A DNA stretch of 64,000 nucleotides from Dendrobium chrysotoxum (GCA_019925795.1 CM034309.1:24856729-24920728); one strand, 5' to 3'. Shown: positions 10,057 through 23,248, counted from the first letter of the stretch. Made by a program: numbers and translations. The notes: a model not told the origin generated them from the sequence alone.

Positions 10057-11186
10057 CCACCCGAGCATCCTCATCTCTACAACACTTAACCTAATATTAT
10101 GCTTCTCTTTTAATGGCCAACATTCTACACCATAAAGCATTGCAGGTCTCACCACCATTTTATAGAATTTTACCTTAGGTTTGAGGGGCTACTTTTATGT
10201 CAGATAACAAGTTAGATGCATTCCTCCACTTCAACCATCCAACTTGAATTCTACTAATAATATCCTCATCTATTTCACCATGGCTCTGAATAATAGACCC
10301 AAGATATCTAAAATATGTACTCTTATTAATGACTTGATCGTCTAATGTCACAATCCCCCCACTAGATCTATTATTACTAAAATCACATTCCATATATTCA
10401 ATTTTAGATATACTCAAATGAAAACCTTTAGACTGTAAGGTTAACCTCCATAATTCAAGTTTACCTTCAACTCCCTCTCTAGTCTTATCAACAAGAAGAA
10501 TATCATCAGCAAAAAGCCTACACCAGGGTACGACCTCTTGCACATGTCTAGGCTAAAGCAAAAGATAAGGGCTTAAGGCTGATCCTTGATGTAATCCAAC
10601 TACAATAGGAAAATACTTTGTCAAACCACCTTGTGTTTGAGCACAAGTAATAGCTCCTGCATACATATCCTTAATGACTTGATTATAAGCATTATTAACC
10701 TCTTTCTTTTCTAGCTCTTCTCTTGGAACTTTATCATATACTTTCTCCAAATCAAAAAATATCATATGTAGATCATCCTTATTCTCTCTATACTTCTCCA
10801 TCAAATATAAGCATTATTAACCTCTTTTTTTTCTAGCTCTTCTCTTGGAACTTTATCATATATTTTCTCTAAATCAATAAATATCATATGTAGATCATCC
10901 TTATTCTCTCTATACTTCTCCATCAAACCTCTCAATAAATATATGGCTTTCATAGCAGACCTATCCAGCATGAATCCAAATTGATTTTGAGAAACATTAG
11001 TATCACACCACAACCTATGCTCCATAACTCTCTCCCATAGTTTTAAAGTATGACACATTAACTTAATTCCTCTACAATTTGTACAATATTGTGCATAACC
11101 TTTATTCTTAAAAATAGGAATCAACCCGCTCATTCTCCACTCATCTGGCATCTTTTTAGTCTTCAAAATAATATTAAAAAGTTTAG
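10057..11186 (-). pseudogene. LINE A (RTE-like), reverse-transcriptase part
   Basis: The minus-strand frames give, in order: 'MPDEWRMSGLIPIFKNKG' (about 11150), 'NQFGFMLDRSAMKAIYLLR' (about 10985), 'DLHMIFIDLEKIYDKVPRE' (palm motif region), 'GLHQGSALSPYLLL' (about 10560), 'CRLFADDILLV' (active-site FADD, about 10515), 'YLGSIIQSHGEIDEDI' and 'VGWLKWRNASNLL'. Stops, frameshifts and a 122-bp tandem duplication (10684-10927) break the frame. It is truncated at 11186, where the tail of LINE B begins. Its 3' end lies at 6917-7267. Confidence 0.85.
10684..10927. repeat. 122-bp tandem duplication within LINE A
   Basis: 10684-10805 and 10806-10927 are near-identical direct copies (for example 'gcattattaacctctttctt' at 10689 and its variant at 10811). 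They duplicate the part of the RT domain that encodes the DLEKxYDKVPREELEKK motif. The period of 122 is not a multiple of three, so the duplication itself disrupts the frame. Confidence 0.85.
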
Positions 11187-13165
11187 TACAACAACAACAA
11201 CAACAATATCAAGCCTTTGTCCCACTATGTGGGGTCGGCTACATGAATCATTTTTCTCCATTGTGTCATATTAAAAGTCAAATTCTAATTTAAATCTAAT
11301 AAAGAAAGATCATTTCTAACATTTTTAACCAAGTTTTTTTAGGTCTACCTCTACCTTTCTTAACATAAGTCATATCTAATACCTCTACTTTCCTAACCGG
11401 GTCATCGGAAGGCCGCCGTTTTATGTGACCAAACCATCTAAGGCAACTCTCTCTAATATTATCTTCCACTGGAGCTACTCCAACCTTTCCACGTATATGC
11501 TCATTTCGTATCCTATCTCTAAGGGTAAAGCTACTCATCCACCTGAGCATCCTCATCTCTACAACACTTAATTTAGTATTATGCTTCTCTTTTAATGGCC
11601 AACAATCGGCACCATAAAGCAATGCAGGTCTCACCACCATCTTATAGAGTTTTCCCTTAAGTTTGAGGGGGACTTTTCTATCACACAATAAGTCCGATGC
11701 ATTCCTCCACTTTAACCATCCAACATGAATTCTCCTGATAATATCCCCATCTATTTCACCATCACTCTGAACAATAAATCCAAGATATCTAAAACGTGTA
11801 CTCTTATTAATGACTTGATCACCCAAAGTCACAATTCCCTCACTAGGTCTATTACTACTAAAATTATACTCCATATATTCCATTTTAGATCTACTCAAGC
11901 GAAAACCTTTAGACTCTAAGGTTGACCTCCATAATTCAAGTTTACCTTCAACTCCCTCTCTAGTCTTACCAACAAGAAGAATATCATCAACAAAAAGCAT
12001 ACACTAAGGTACATCCACTTGCAAATGTCTAGTGAGAACATCCATGACTAAAGAAAAAATATATGGGCTTAAGGCTAATTCTTGATGTAATCCAACCGAA
12101 ATAGGAAAATACTTTGTCAGACCACCTTGTATTTGAACATAAGTAATAGCTCATGCATACATATCTTTAATGATTTGAATATAAGTGTTATTAACTCCTT
12201 TCTTTTCGAGAACTCTCCATAGCACTTCTCTTTGAACTTTATCATATGCTTTTTCTAAATCAACAAATATCATATGTAGATCCTCATTATTCTCTCTATA
12301 TTTCTCCATCAAACCTCTCAATAAATATAAGAGAAACATTAGTATCACGCCACAACCTATGCTCCATAACTCGCTTCCATAGTTTTAAAGCATAACACAT
12401 CAACTTAATTCCTCTATAATTTGCACAATCTTGTGCATCGCCTTTATTCTTAAAAATAGAAATTAACATACTCATTCTCCACTCATCTTGCATCTTTTTA
12501 GTCTTCAAAATAGTGTTAAAAAGTTTAGTAAGCCATGAAATTCCTTCATCTCCTAAGCATTTTAACACCTCTATTGGAATATCATCAGGTCCAATAGCCT
12601 GTCCACCCTTCATTTTCTTTAAAGCCTCTCTAATTTTGGTTTTACTAATACGCCGATAAAAATATAAATCTTTATTTTCATTTAGGGTGCTAAGGTCACT
12701 AAAGTCCATCGTATTTTCACATTCTTCATTAAAAAGTTTAGCAAAATATCTCATCCACCTTTGTTGAATATCATCTTCTAAGAAAAATACTTTTTGATAT
12801 TCATCCTTAATACACTTCACTTAAACTAAATCCTTGCTACTCCTATCTTTTTGTTTGGCTAACTTATACATATATATTTCTCTATCCTTAGTATCTAATC
12901 TATTATATAAATCATTAAAAGTTAAGATCTTTGCATCACATATTATTTTCTTAGATTCCTTATGTACCTCTTTATATCTTTCTCAATTATCAGAATTTTT
13001 ATATTTAAACCAATTTTTATAACAAATCTTCTTATTTTTTTATCTTTTCTTGCATATTTGAATTACACCACCAACTATTTTTACTATTATGAGCTTTTTC
13101 CTTTGATACTCCAAGCACATCTTTTGAAATATTCTTAATACCACTAGCCACTTTTTTCCTTTGAT
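11187..13165 (-). pseudogene. LINE B (RTE-like), endonuclease-RT linker to 3' tail
   Basis: Read on the minus strand: a linker region with 'VLGVSKEKAHNSKNSWW' (about 13140-13060), 'DTKDREIYMYKLAKQK' (about 12890), 'CIKDEYQKVFFLEDDIQQRW' (about 12800), 'KMKGGQAIGPDDIPIEVLK' (about 12600), 'DLHMIFVDLEKAYDKVQRE', 'LFVDDILLV' (active-site box with FVDD, about 11990), 'VVRPALLYGADCWPLK', and 'LRWFGHIKRRPSDDPVRKVE'. It ends in a TTG-repeat tail (plus strand acaacaacaacaacaacaa at about 11188-11206). It is 5'-truncated (no endonuclease domain) and interrupted by stops, including a deletion around 12350. The tail abuts LINE A at 11186/11187, so LINE B landed in or beside LINE A. Confidence 0.85.
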
Positions 13166-13166
13166 A

Positions 13167-13400
13167 CTATTTTCATTTTGGGTGCTAAGATCACTAAAGT
13201 CATTCGTATTCTCATAATTTTTATTGAAAATTTAATAAAATATCTCATCTACCTTTGTTGAATATTCTCTTCTAATCAAAGCACTTTTTGAAGAGGATAT
13301 TCAACAAAGGTGGATGAGATATTTTGCTAAAGTTTTCAATGAAGATCGTGAGAATACGATTGACTTTAGTGACCTTAGCACCATAAATGAAAATAAATTT
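13167..13400. repeat. Inverted duplication (hairpin) of a LINE segment
   Basis: 13173-13283 (minus-sense LINE) and 13287-13396 (plus-sense LINE) are inverted copies of the RRW..RYFAKLFNE-to-DFSDLST region, also present in LINE B at 12655-12785. The arms are about 105 bp, meeting near 13285, with scattered mismatches. Each arm is more similar to LINE sequence than to its surroundings. Confidence 0.8.
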
Positions 13401-14254
13401 TGCTAATTGATATAAAATTTTAAGGTAATTAATATTAAAGATTTCTTATAAACCCTAAAATGTGAGGGAGACCAGAAAAAGTTAGAGAAAGAATGTAGAG
13501 GAGTTGACACTTAAAAGAGAACTATTCTATTCAAATTTAAAAATCTTAGAATAGGGTGTAGGTTTTTTTATTATTCATCAAGAAGAGGGGCATCACCACC
13601 TGGTGGTGACCAAAAGAGAGAGTAGTGAAATCTTTTGTTAGAAGGCTCGAGGACATATACATAAGTGTAAATCTCTAGTTTAATATTAAATCATGATAAA
13701 ATTAGTTTAAGTTCTAGTAAAATAGCCTTACCAGTTTTATTCTTGAATTATTTTATTAGTTATACTTATTTTTTAATCTTTAAAGAAAAACAATCATTTA
13801 AATTTTTTGTGGTAGTTCTCCTTAATTTTTTAAAATAAAATTTTTCTATTTTTACTTTACATATTTTATTATTAGGAAATGTACTCAGCAATTACCGACT
13901 TGCCATTGACTTCTATCATAGCATCTTAAGAAAATTTTGCAGACATATAAAAAAATAAATTCTAAGTAGCACATAGGGGATTGAGGAATTTGCATGGCCC
14001 AAACTCAATTAAAATTGTACTAGTAGTGTGTGCAATTTATTATGAATGAAATACTTCCCCATAAGTAAATTAGAAATTAATATAATATAATAATCATAAA
14101 CTATAAAATATGACTTACATAATAGAAGTAGAAAGAACCTTGAGGTGTTATCATCAAGAGATATTTTATGATCACCTAGTTGTTCTCCTTATAAGAAGAC
14201 ATATTGGTGATTAGAGACACAAATATTAACCTTAGTGTTGATTGCAAGTATTAG
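13401..14254. other. Intergenic DNA, nothing recognised
   Basis: AT-rich, with no sustained reading frame and no repeat structure that I could define. Confidence 0.45.
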
Positions 14255-15800
14255 CTATAGAGATGTAATCAAGTTGAGTTGAGCTGAGTACATTATAAAG
14301 TATACTTGGCTTAGTCATAATACAAGTTATTCATGTTTGGTTTAAGCTTGAGCCGAGCATTTATATATATGTCTATATTTGACTCATTTAAAATTTTCTA
14401 TGATAATCCTTTGCTTACCTAAATTACACAAACAAGTATTTAAATGAGCTAATAAATAAGCTAAAAGTTAAATCATGAGTACTTAACTTTTTCATGTTAA
14501 CAACTAATTCTCAAATGTAAACAAACAAGAAATTTAATAAATTTGAACTTTATTATATACTAAAATTTTTTAAAATTTGATAAATAAAGCTTTACATCCT
14601 GACTTTGCACGAAGATCCAACGCATACAAAGCTAAAAAGAGAAAAATATATGAGACATTGGATTTTTTATATAAAAAACCCATAAAAACAATATGAGGCT
14701 GGGCCAAGTTTAAATAATCCATTTGGTACTTGAACTTACAAAAGTCCACTCATCTGTAAAATTAATGAAAATAGGATTAAAAATTATCTGTTTGATTGGT
14801 CTCTTATAGTTATAGTAGAGATTATGAGAGAAGTTGTGGAGAGATGATAATGAAAAACAAATGATATCAATTGGACAACAATGGTTAGATGAAGGTGGTT
14901 ATATGATGATAATGGAATAATAGGGAATGCACTATGACTGGCAGGTTGCGATGGTTGGAAAACATTATGAATGATGATAGTAAGATGACAACAGTGGTTG
15001 ATGATGATCATCTCATTGAATATTAGGTAGAACTTTATAGTTCTTTAGATCTCCAAACTTTCTCTAATCTTAAGTATAGGCCCCTTTCATATGAAGAATG
15101 AGGATTTATAATAGAATTTTGATAAACTCAACCAAATTATTTAACACTCCATCATATGACTAAGATTAAATACTTTCATCATTGATCATTTAATCAGTAT
15201 GTAAGTGCGTTAAAAAATGTATACTTAAAATGTGTAAATAATCCAAAATTCTCATAATTAATGTTCATCCTCTTATTCTACATCAAATTGGCATATAACA
15301 TAATTGATTAAAATTTGCATTAATATTTTGAAATTAAATCTTATTGTTATCAAATTTTTATTGTTAAAAATATTGTCATTAATAAATAAAATATTAAAAA
15401 ATACTTAAAGTAATTAATAGAATTATGATATTTATATAATTAAGTTTTGATGAATAAAAACAAATTAAAATACAAAACAAATGATTGATAATTAATCCTA
15501 AAATAATAATAATAAAAAGTTATACCATAACTATTAAATAAATAGTTAAATAAGCTAGATTAAATAATATACAAACTATCATCGAGATTAATATAAAGTC
15601 TTTAACAATAAACAAGCTAATTTGTGAACATAGATAAATAAGTTGGGTTGTGCAAGCTTCATTCTTTTGACCTCCTAGTTTTTAAAAAGCATTTAAACTT
15701 ACTTATTTACTAGCGCTAATGAATTTAAACGAGTGTTAATCAAGTTGAATTTGAGTTATTCATTAACTGCATTACTCATTTCAAACCCTAACGATAACAT
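14255..15800. mobile_element. hAT-like MITE-type debris, interrupted
   Basis: 14262-14300 ('gatgtaatcaagttgagttg') and 15590-15770 ('aaacaagctaatttgtgaa', 'gttaatcaagttgaatttga') resemble words of the hAT-like element at 39534-40277. No clean terminal inverted repeat or 8-bp duplication was found. The middle (about 14580-15260) looks like an LTR-like L1 copy. Confidence 0.35.
14580..15260 (-). repeat. LTR-like element, family L1, diverged copy
   Basis: The order of landmarks matches copy A: 'cgaagatccaacgcataca' (about 14610), 'ttttttatataaaaaaccc', 'gaggctgggccaag' (about 14695), a GATGATGG-rich leader (14800-15010), then 'aggatttataatag' (about 15108) at the TATA position. No coding. A minus-strand open frame across the leader (His/Ser-rich) is not a gene. 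Confidence 0.4.
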
Positions 15801-16166
15801 GCATCACAAGTAGTGGGGATAGTGGGTCATAGTAACCTTATTGTTAATGATAGCTAATGATCATACTAGCCTTGGTCGTGACGAAAGGCCTTAGCTCTGG
15901 TGTTGATGATCAAAATTGATGTTAGAGGCAAAGATAGTTATTAACCTTATTGGCAACAATAGGTGCTGGCTAATTGAGGATAACAAACATCAATGCATGT
16001 GGCGATGGTGAGCATTGATCATGCTTACAATGGTGAACATCAACTTTTATGGTGATGATAATGGTTGGAGTTGGTGGTGAAGGTAGCTGTCGTGATGATG
16101 ATTATCACACTTTAGGATCTATATTAGAAGAATTGCATACGTCTTTCATTTTAACCATTTAATTAG
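15801..16166. other. GATG/GGTGA-rich low-complexity DNA
   Basis: Many GGTGATGAT and TGGTGA words at 15960-16110 look like an eroded simple repeat. No gene is recognised. Confidence 0.45.
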
Positions 16167-16826
16167 AGCTTTGTTTGTAGTTGAAAGCGGGTTTTGAAAA
16201 ATTTAATCTTCTTTGGGAATTTTTGAATTAACATTAAAATTTAATTCTAAAATCAAACATCCCATCAAAAATATTATACAACCTTGGGAGGTGGAAATAA
16301 AATTTCAGGATGGGGTTCAGATTTAGAATTAAGAATTCTATCTTGAATATCGTAGCCAAATTCAAAAGAGAACTTCATATGGCCCCTAAAGGGTCAAAAT
16401 AAGGTTCAGTCAAATATCGGGCTACAATAATCAAGAGGAGCGATCGTTAATTTTATATTCGAATTCATTTTAATAAAAGATATATCTCCTTGAAGGGAGA
16501 AGATATCATTTGTTAATAATCATTCGAACATAACGATAACGATCATTAGTGATTTGATTTTTCCCAAAGATAACTAATCGAGTTTTTAAAAATTAGTTTT
16601 GAAAAATTAGATGTGGGTTCTAAATCTCCTACGAGCGCAAGCCCTCGTAGTTAATTACATCATGGGAGGCCGGAGTCCCCTACGAAAACTTTCGATTAGA
16701 ATAATGGCAGAAATTTTATTTAGAGATTTCTAGGAGTGATGCCAAAGAGGTGAATTTGGATTTTGAAAAGGGATTGGAGCAAGATTGAACATTTATTTTG
16801 GAATCAAATGAGGAAGGGTATGGGAC

Positions 16827-16866
16827 ACTTTAGGATTCTGAAATAATTCAGAAGTGTCCCGATCTA
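16827..16866. repeat. Short inverted repeat
   Basis: The arms 'gggacactt' and 'aagtgtccc' flank an inner 'ctgaa...ttcag', giving a stable stem-loop in the long LTR. Function unknown. Confidence 0.6.
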
Positions 16867-19800
16867 AGCTAAGTATTGGGCTTTAAATTTTGGATTGAAA
16901 GAATATTTAATTTGAGTTGAGCATTTTATTAGAAATTTGGGATTGTATTCCCGGAGGTTGGGGTCTTATGACTCAAAAAGAAATCAGCCCCGGATCCTAA
17001 CTCTAAATTTGGACACTGAAACACAGTAGTCCGAACCTAACTAATGCAGTGCAAAATCTGGACTTACCCCGGCCTGGATTGGGGAGCCAGCTAAACCACC
17101 TAAACGTTTCAAAACCATTAGTCCGGTCTTTTGATGCAGAGTGATCAGGGACGTTATTTAAGATTGGTTTAAGAAGTTGGGGTCGACATCTAGAGCAGAT
17201 TCCTAATTGACCCCTTGACTTATGTCGGGTAGAATGCTTAGACTAAAATGCAATTAAAATTTTAATTTAATAAGTTTCTAATGCGATGCATGCTGGTTAA
17301 AGTATCCAAATCTGGTATGCATGAAATTTTAAAAAAGGCTTATAAAATAATTTTTTTTGAAAAGACTAGACTTCCCCAGATCCAGCACCTCATCCTCATA
17401 GGTCGGATTATCTGGACTCTACCCACGGGCGGGGAAGTGTCTTATAGCAAGGAGGGAGAGAGATGCAGTAATATGCATGCGACCCCGGACGATTCCGGCT
17501 ATTCCCTAGGTCGTTAAATTTCTATGTTATTTAAATCTTAAAATTTTAAATATAGGTTATGAATAGAAATATTTTTGGTCCTTAAAGAGCCTAACGAATT
17601 CCAGGCTAAAACAAAAAGAACGGCATTCAATCGCCCAAAAAAACTAAGAAAAGCAGGCAATCCTATACGCAATCAAATTAAATCACAACACATTAAATAA
17701 TCAAATTAATTAAGTAAATGTCCATAGGCAAATTGCCTTGCTTATTACAACCCAGATTTACATAAATTAAAAGTGGTCGGGCACCACTAACAACAACCCG
17801 GATTCTAATCCTAATACAGACGCAAGTGACTTTGAGTGGGATTCTCTATGTCTTCAACTTCTCGATCTTCTCTTCCTCGAGCTCCTTGGATTCTTCGTGG
17901 CTGGATACCCAAATGGAAAAGAGAACTCTTCCCTTGAGGGAGAGGTTACTCTTTCCACTTTGGGTAGTGAAGTGATCCAAATTTGGAGTTCCAAATGGAT
18001 AAGGACTATCCCCCGAAGGGGTATCCTTTCCTCTTTGGAATCCAACCTTTGGATCTATGTATCCCAAACTCAAAGTGTCACTTTCACAGCTCAATACTCA
18101 AACAAATTACATGAATATAAAAATAAAAATTCTAGACTCTCCTGCAGGGTTATCCTAAGCATTTAAATATTAGAATACGTCCGAAGCAGTTATATATATA
18201 TGTGCATGTAAAAATAAACACACTTGGCCACGCTCTTTTTATTTGGGGGCTAAGCAGCTGAAGCACCTGTAGCATTTATATTTATGATTTATTTGGCCCC
18301 CTTTATTGCCCTGCACGAGCGTGGCCACCTACAAAAAATCCAGTGAGCATCCAGATCGTTCCTAACCTAAGGGTAATCTAATCGCCCATCACATCAATCC
18401 ACAGAGTGCAGTAAAAATAAATAAACACATCAATCAATTTCAATCACAACATGCAATGAAAACTCGAAAAACTCGGCACACAGCAGAAAAGGAAACACCG
18501 GCCTAGCCTAGATCTAGGGTTGGTTGTCCTAGCAAATCATCTAAAGTGTGTGTAGTAGGTCGTGTGGCTAGGATAGATCCTGCATAGGGTATTTGATTGA
18601 AGTTGTTTGATGTCCTGATTGGTTGAAAGGCTTAAGGGAGATTTTGATTGAAGTTTAAGTCTTAATGGTTTAAATTTGATTTTTAAGATTGATTTTGATT
18701 GTTTGTTGAATACCACCTTTGTTGCACACCGAGGCCATGAAGTTTATTTCACCTTCCTTGGGGCTAAGTCAATAGCCTCGTAGGCCTGGGTTACCCAGTG
18801 GTACCCGATATAATTAAGTGATTTGAGTTTGATTAAAGTTTGAAAATTAATTAACTGATTGGTTGCTGGTTTTAAAATAAAATTGTTGTTTTCTGGAATT
18901 TTGAATGATTTATTGAATTTTAGAATTTTATGGATTATTTTAATTAGTTAATTAAGGGATCCAAAGTTGACTTTTCAAATTAAAATTAATTTTGTAAGTT
19001 TCAGATTTTTAATAAATATTAGACCTTATGATGAGTTGTTAGACTATTAGTACACTCAATTTGGAGATTTCTATGAAACGTTATGATTTTTCGAAGTCCG
19101 AGCCTAGTTTTGAACTACGGTTGACTGAAAAGTTGACTTTTTGACTTTGACCAGATTTTGGAGATTTGACATTTTTAGAAAATACTAGACCTTAATTGGA
19201 GTTGATTGACACTAAGTTTGCTTAATTTGGATTTTTCTGTAATTAGTTATGCATTTTCAAAGTTTCCTTAATTATTGAATTTTTAAAAAAGCTTAATTAG
19301 GAAGGTTTTGATCATTTTGATCCAAACTCATCTCAAACTGCATGGAATCAATCCCAAAGGTCAAGAATGACCCATGGGAGTGTTTCCAAGTGTTTGGAAA
19401 TTAGTTTGGATTTTTAATAATTTTTAATTAATTAATATAATTAATTATTGATTTTCATTAAAAGTCAAATTAAAGTTAAAATAGGAGTCCAGTCAAGGGG
19501 CTTTTATTTTTTATAAGTAGAGGACTAAGCTCTGGTCAATTTGAGATATTATTTACAATTTTTGGACTTAATACGGATTTACTGCATTTTTTTGAATTTT
19601 TTGGGTCCTTAAAAGGGTTGAAACTTTGGGTAATTAATTTTCTGACCTAATGATCTCCAAATTCAATGAAATTTGGACCTAAGGCTTATTATGTCACTAA
19701 GTTTTCTGTGTTCAAATTTCACCCCTATTGGGTGTGTGTACAATCCCCTAGGAATTTTCTAAGTTTTCTACACTTTGCCTTAATTATTTTTCCTAGGTGT

Positions 19801-20378
19801 CTCTACTATTCAAATAGGTGTGAAATTTGGTTTGTCTAACCCTTACACATATGCAATCACACCACAAAAGTTATGCAGCCTAATTCTATAGAAAAATGGA
19901 GTTATGAATTTTCAAAGTTTTGGGTCCAAAATGGACCCATTACCTTAAAAATTCACATCATAGCAATTCAATGGATATCTGAACCTAAGAAAATTATAGT
20001 ACATGCCTAAGATACCCAAATAGCTTCCACCAAAATTTGGGGCTCAATTGACCACTGGATTGTGAGAAAATCACAAAAAACCAATTTTAAAGAAATAGAA
20101 ATATCTCACAATCCAGTAATCAAATTAACTCAAAATTAATTTTAATAAATACTAGGGTAAATTATCTTTCCAACGAGCCCAAAAACACTTAATTTGGTGA
20201 AAAAATGAATTTACTATGAATTTTGAAAGTTATGACTATATTTTTGAATTTTTAAGTCCATTAATAACCGGCGCCAATTATTGGCAATGATCGGCGCCAA
20301 AACGGCGGCGGCGTGTGGCATTTTGATATACAAAGTGCTATTTATCAACCACCTAAACATGCCATCACTAATCCCGAG

Positions 20379-20411
20379 CCGTCCGATCGAGAAAGATAGA
20401 AAATCGGACGG
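20379..20411. repeat. Short inverted repeat CCGTCCGAT/ATCGGACGG
   Basis: Perfect 9-base arms separated by 15 bases lie in a locally GC-rich part of the long LTR. Such dyads are common upstream of the transcription start in plant LTRs; a regulatory role is inference only. Confidence 0.6.
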
Positions 20412-23248
20412 CCGAGATCGATCAAGGCCGTTTTAGCTCAAAATGAACTAGAAAATTGAAATACTCATAACTTTCAAAATACTCATCGAAATTTAACAAA
20501 ATTTGAAACATAGGCTCATGGGAACATGAACTTTCATTGCCTAGAGTTTGGAGACCCCAAGCAATGAAATTTTTGAGCAGTTTCAAATTGAAATTTAAAC
20601 TTAAAATGAGCATAACTTACAATCCAACCGTCGGATTTTTGAGATCTTGGGCTTGTTGGAAAGCTGCAGTGATCCTCTACAACTTTGACGAAGACACCAA
20701 GAGCTAGATCTAGCTGGATCGAAAGTTGTGTTGGAAAACCCTCTTTCTCTCTCTAGAATGCTCTCTCCTCACTAAAATAGTGATTTGAGGCTTGGAAATG
20801 ATGGGGAGAAGCTTGGAAAAGCCTTGGAGATGGATGAAGAGGATGGGGAAGGCTCTAGGAAGGTTGGAGGCTGGAGGAGAGTTGAGGGAGAGTTGAGGGA
20901 GAGTGAATAATGAAGATTTTTTCTCTTAGGTTAGGTTTCTCCCACCTTAGCACTTGGCTTTTGGATTGGATGGTCTTGATTTGTTTGGAGGGAGTTTGGA
21001 TGCATGACAAGTGTCCCCTAAGCTACCTAAAGCTATGGAATAGGGTTGGTGGTGAGTGTGACCTCTCTTGGTCCATGGGAAAGGGGACCACACCTTTTCC
21101 CCCATTTGGGTGAACCAAAGCTTGGCTTGGTTTAGGGAGTTGGCTTAGGGCTTCTTAAGAGAGGAAATGGGTCAATTTATATCAGGTTTGAGTAGGTTTT
21201 GGATCAAGCCATGGATTGCCAATGTGGCTTGGTGATGTAGCCATGATTTGACCTCTTTCCATAGGCTTAAAGGGATTTGAAGAAGGTTTTGACTCCTCCA
21301 AATAGGTGGACCAAGTCAACCCAAGGGGGAGCTTGACTTGGAAAGCTTTGGACATGTCAAGAGTGTCCAATTGAATGATTTTGAGAGATTTATTTGATTT
21401 AAAATGGATTCAAGCATTGAAATTGACCTTAATGTGGGTTAAGGGTTGATTTGGTCAACCTTGGTTGACTTGGTCAACCATGTCAAACCAAGACTTGAGA
21501 TTGGATCCAATGTGTTCCTAATGATATTTAGGATCCATTGGGATAGGTTTTGAAGGTTATATGGGAAGGTCATGTTGAACTTTGGGGAAAAGACCAAAAA
21601 TCTCTATAAAGGGCATTTTGGTCATTTTGACCCCTAGTCAACATTGGGTCAAACTGGGTCCAACAAAGTGTAGGTTATTGGTCAAAAAGTCATAACAAAG
21701 GTCATGGACATGGTCGAAAGGTTTGGAAGGCGTCCCAAGGTCAAATTGCTCTGGATGGCAAGTCTAGTGGCATAGGTTGTAAATAATTGAAGGTTTTGCA
21801 GCGTTTGGGAAAAGATTCAGTTTGAGGGGCTAGGAGTGTTGGATTGAGCTCAAATTTGGAGGGTTGATCTTAGAGACATGTTTGAATAATATGCAATTGA
21901 CGGATCATGATTTGGAGGTCACTTGACAGGGTTTCTAGGTGACAGAAAGTTCACCCAGAAAGGGTTTCAGGACCTAGGTCCTTGACCGTGAAGGTTTGAT
22001 TTAGAATGTTGGATTTGGGTTGGATTTAAGATTTAAATGATTGACCTTGGATCATTCATATCAATGAAAATCAAATGAAAGATTGAAATTAATTGGATAT
22101 GATTTGAAATTTGATTGAATGTTGATTTAAGGCTAGATTAAAGATTGAGTCGAAAGGTAGAGCTGGGTTTGATTGGGATTAAATTGGGTCTTTATTAGGA
22201 CATTTATGACAGAGGGGTGGACATCTCTCCATCATTAGGTCACTAAAAAGAAATCCAAGTGGGTCCTAGTGACCTCATATAAAAATGAGGTCAACAAGCT
22301 TACCAATGAATAACAAAAAGAAATATGATTGTATTTTCATCTTGTCTGGAGCCTCATATCATAGGATCCGTATCCTTTTCTGAAAACATGTAAAACCATG
22401 CAATGAGCACATAATCTAGCAAGTAACTAAAATGTAAAATCAATATAAGATAAAAGAGAATAATATGCTATAAATCATATAAAGAAATATATACATTAAT
22501 ATCTATACTGATTATTTATATTAATTTATCCTTTTATAGTTCATCATATATCAATCCATTATATCATCAGTCACAATATCAATTACAATCAATAGTACTA
22601 ATGTTATTAATAATATTAATATCAAGACCAATAATGTTAAAAGTGTTAATGATAGTAAACATTATTAGTATCAATCACAATATCAGTATAGTGTTTATAG
22701 CAATGTCAGTATCAGTATTCAGATATTTAATAAGTGTATCTTAAGGGTATCTTACTCCTGCACTTATAACTTCTATTCAATCTCCCCTTATAACTCCCAA
22801 TCAATGTACTCCTTATAACTCCCCTTGAATCATGTGAATCAATCACCTCGACTCCTTATAACTCCCAATCAATCTCCAGCTCCTCAAGACACCCAATTAG
22901 TAAATCATGTGGAGATCAACAGAGTATCACATGCAGTTATCATATCATGTATCTGATATCATTCAGTACTTTATTTAAAATGCAATAAAATTATATCAAA
23001 TCATTTAGAATGCTCAAATCTATAACATATCAAAACTTGCTCGATAAAAACTTATAAAATTAGGAGATAATGCATTTTTGATAGATTTAGGAGAGATAAA
23101 ATATGTAGAAATCAAAATCATCAAAAATAGAAATAAGAAGATAGTTACTTACAACGAATAGAATAAAATTTGTAACATGTATGGCTAACAAATATGATCC
23201 AAAGCTCTTTTTCTCTCCTCTCTCTTCTTCCCCTTTTTCAATTTCTTC

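Larger units (their letters stand above)
16172..22296 (-). mobile_element. Very long solo LTR (about 6.1 kb), Tat-like family X, minus orientation
   Basis: It is flanked by AGCTT at 16167-16171 and 22297-22301. Read on the minus strand it begins TGTTGACCTC, sharing its first eight bases with the Tat LTR at 45650 (TGTTGACC), and ends in CA. The minus-strand word 'aactacgagggcttgcgctc' (rc of about 16628-16647) resembles 'aactataggggcttgcgcct' in the Tat LTR (about 48845). 16.5-18.6 kb is collinear with 62.7-64.0 kb. No retroelement proteins are found in 6 kb. A GA/CT-rich stretch near 20740-20775 could be the leader. Open frames at 17281, 17846-18166, 20422, 20910 and 21182 show no homology that I recognise. 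The left end is less sure than the right. Confidence 0.5.
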
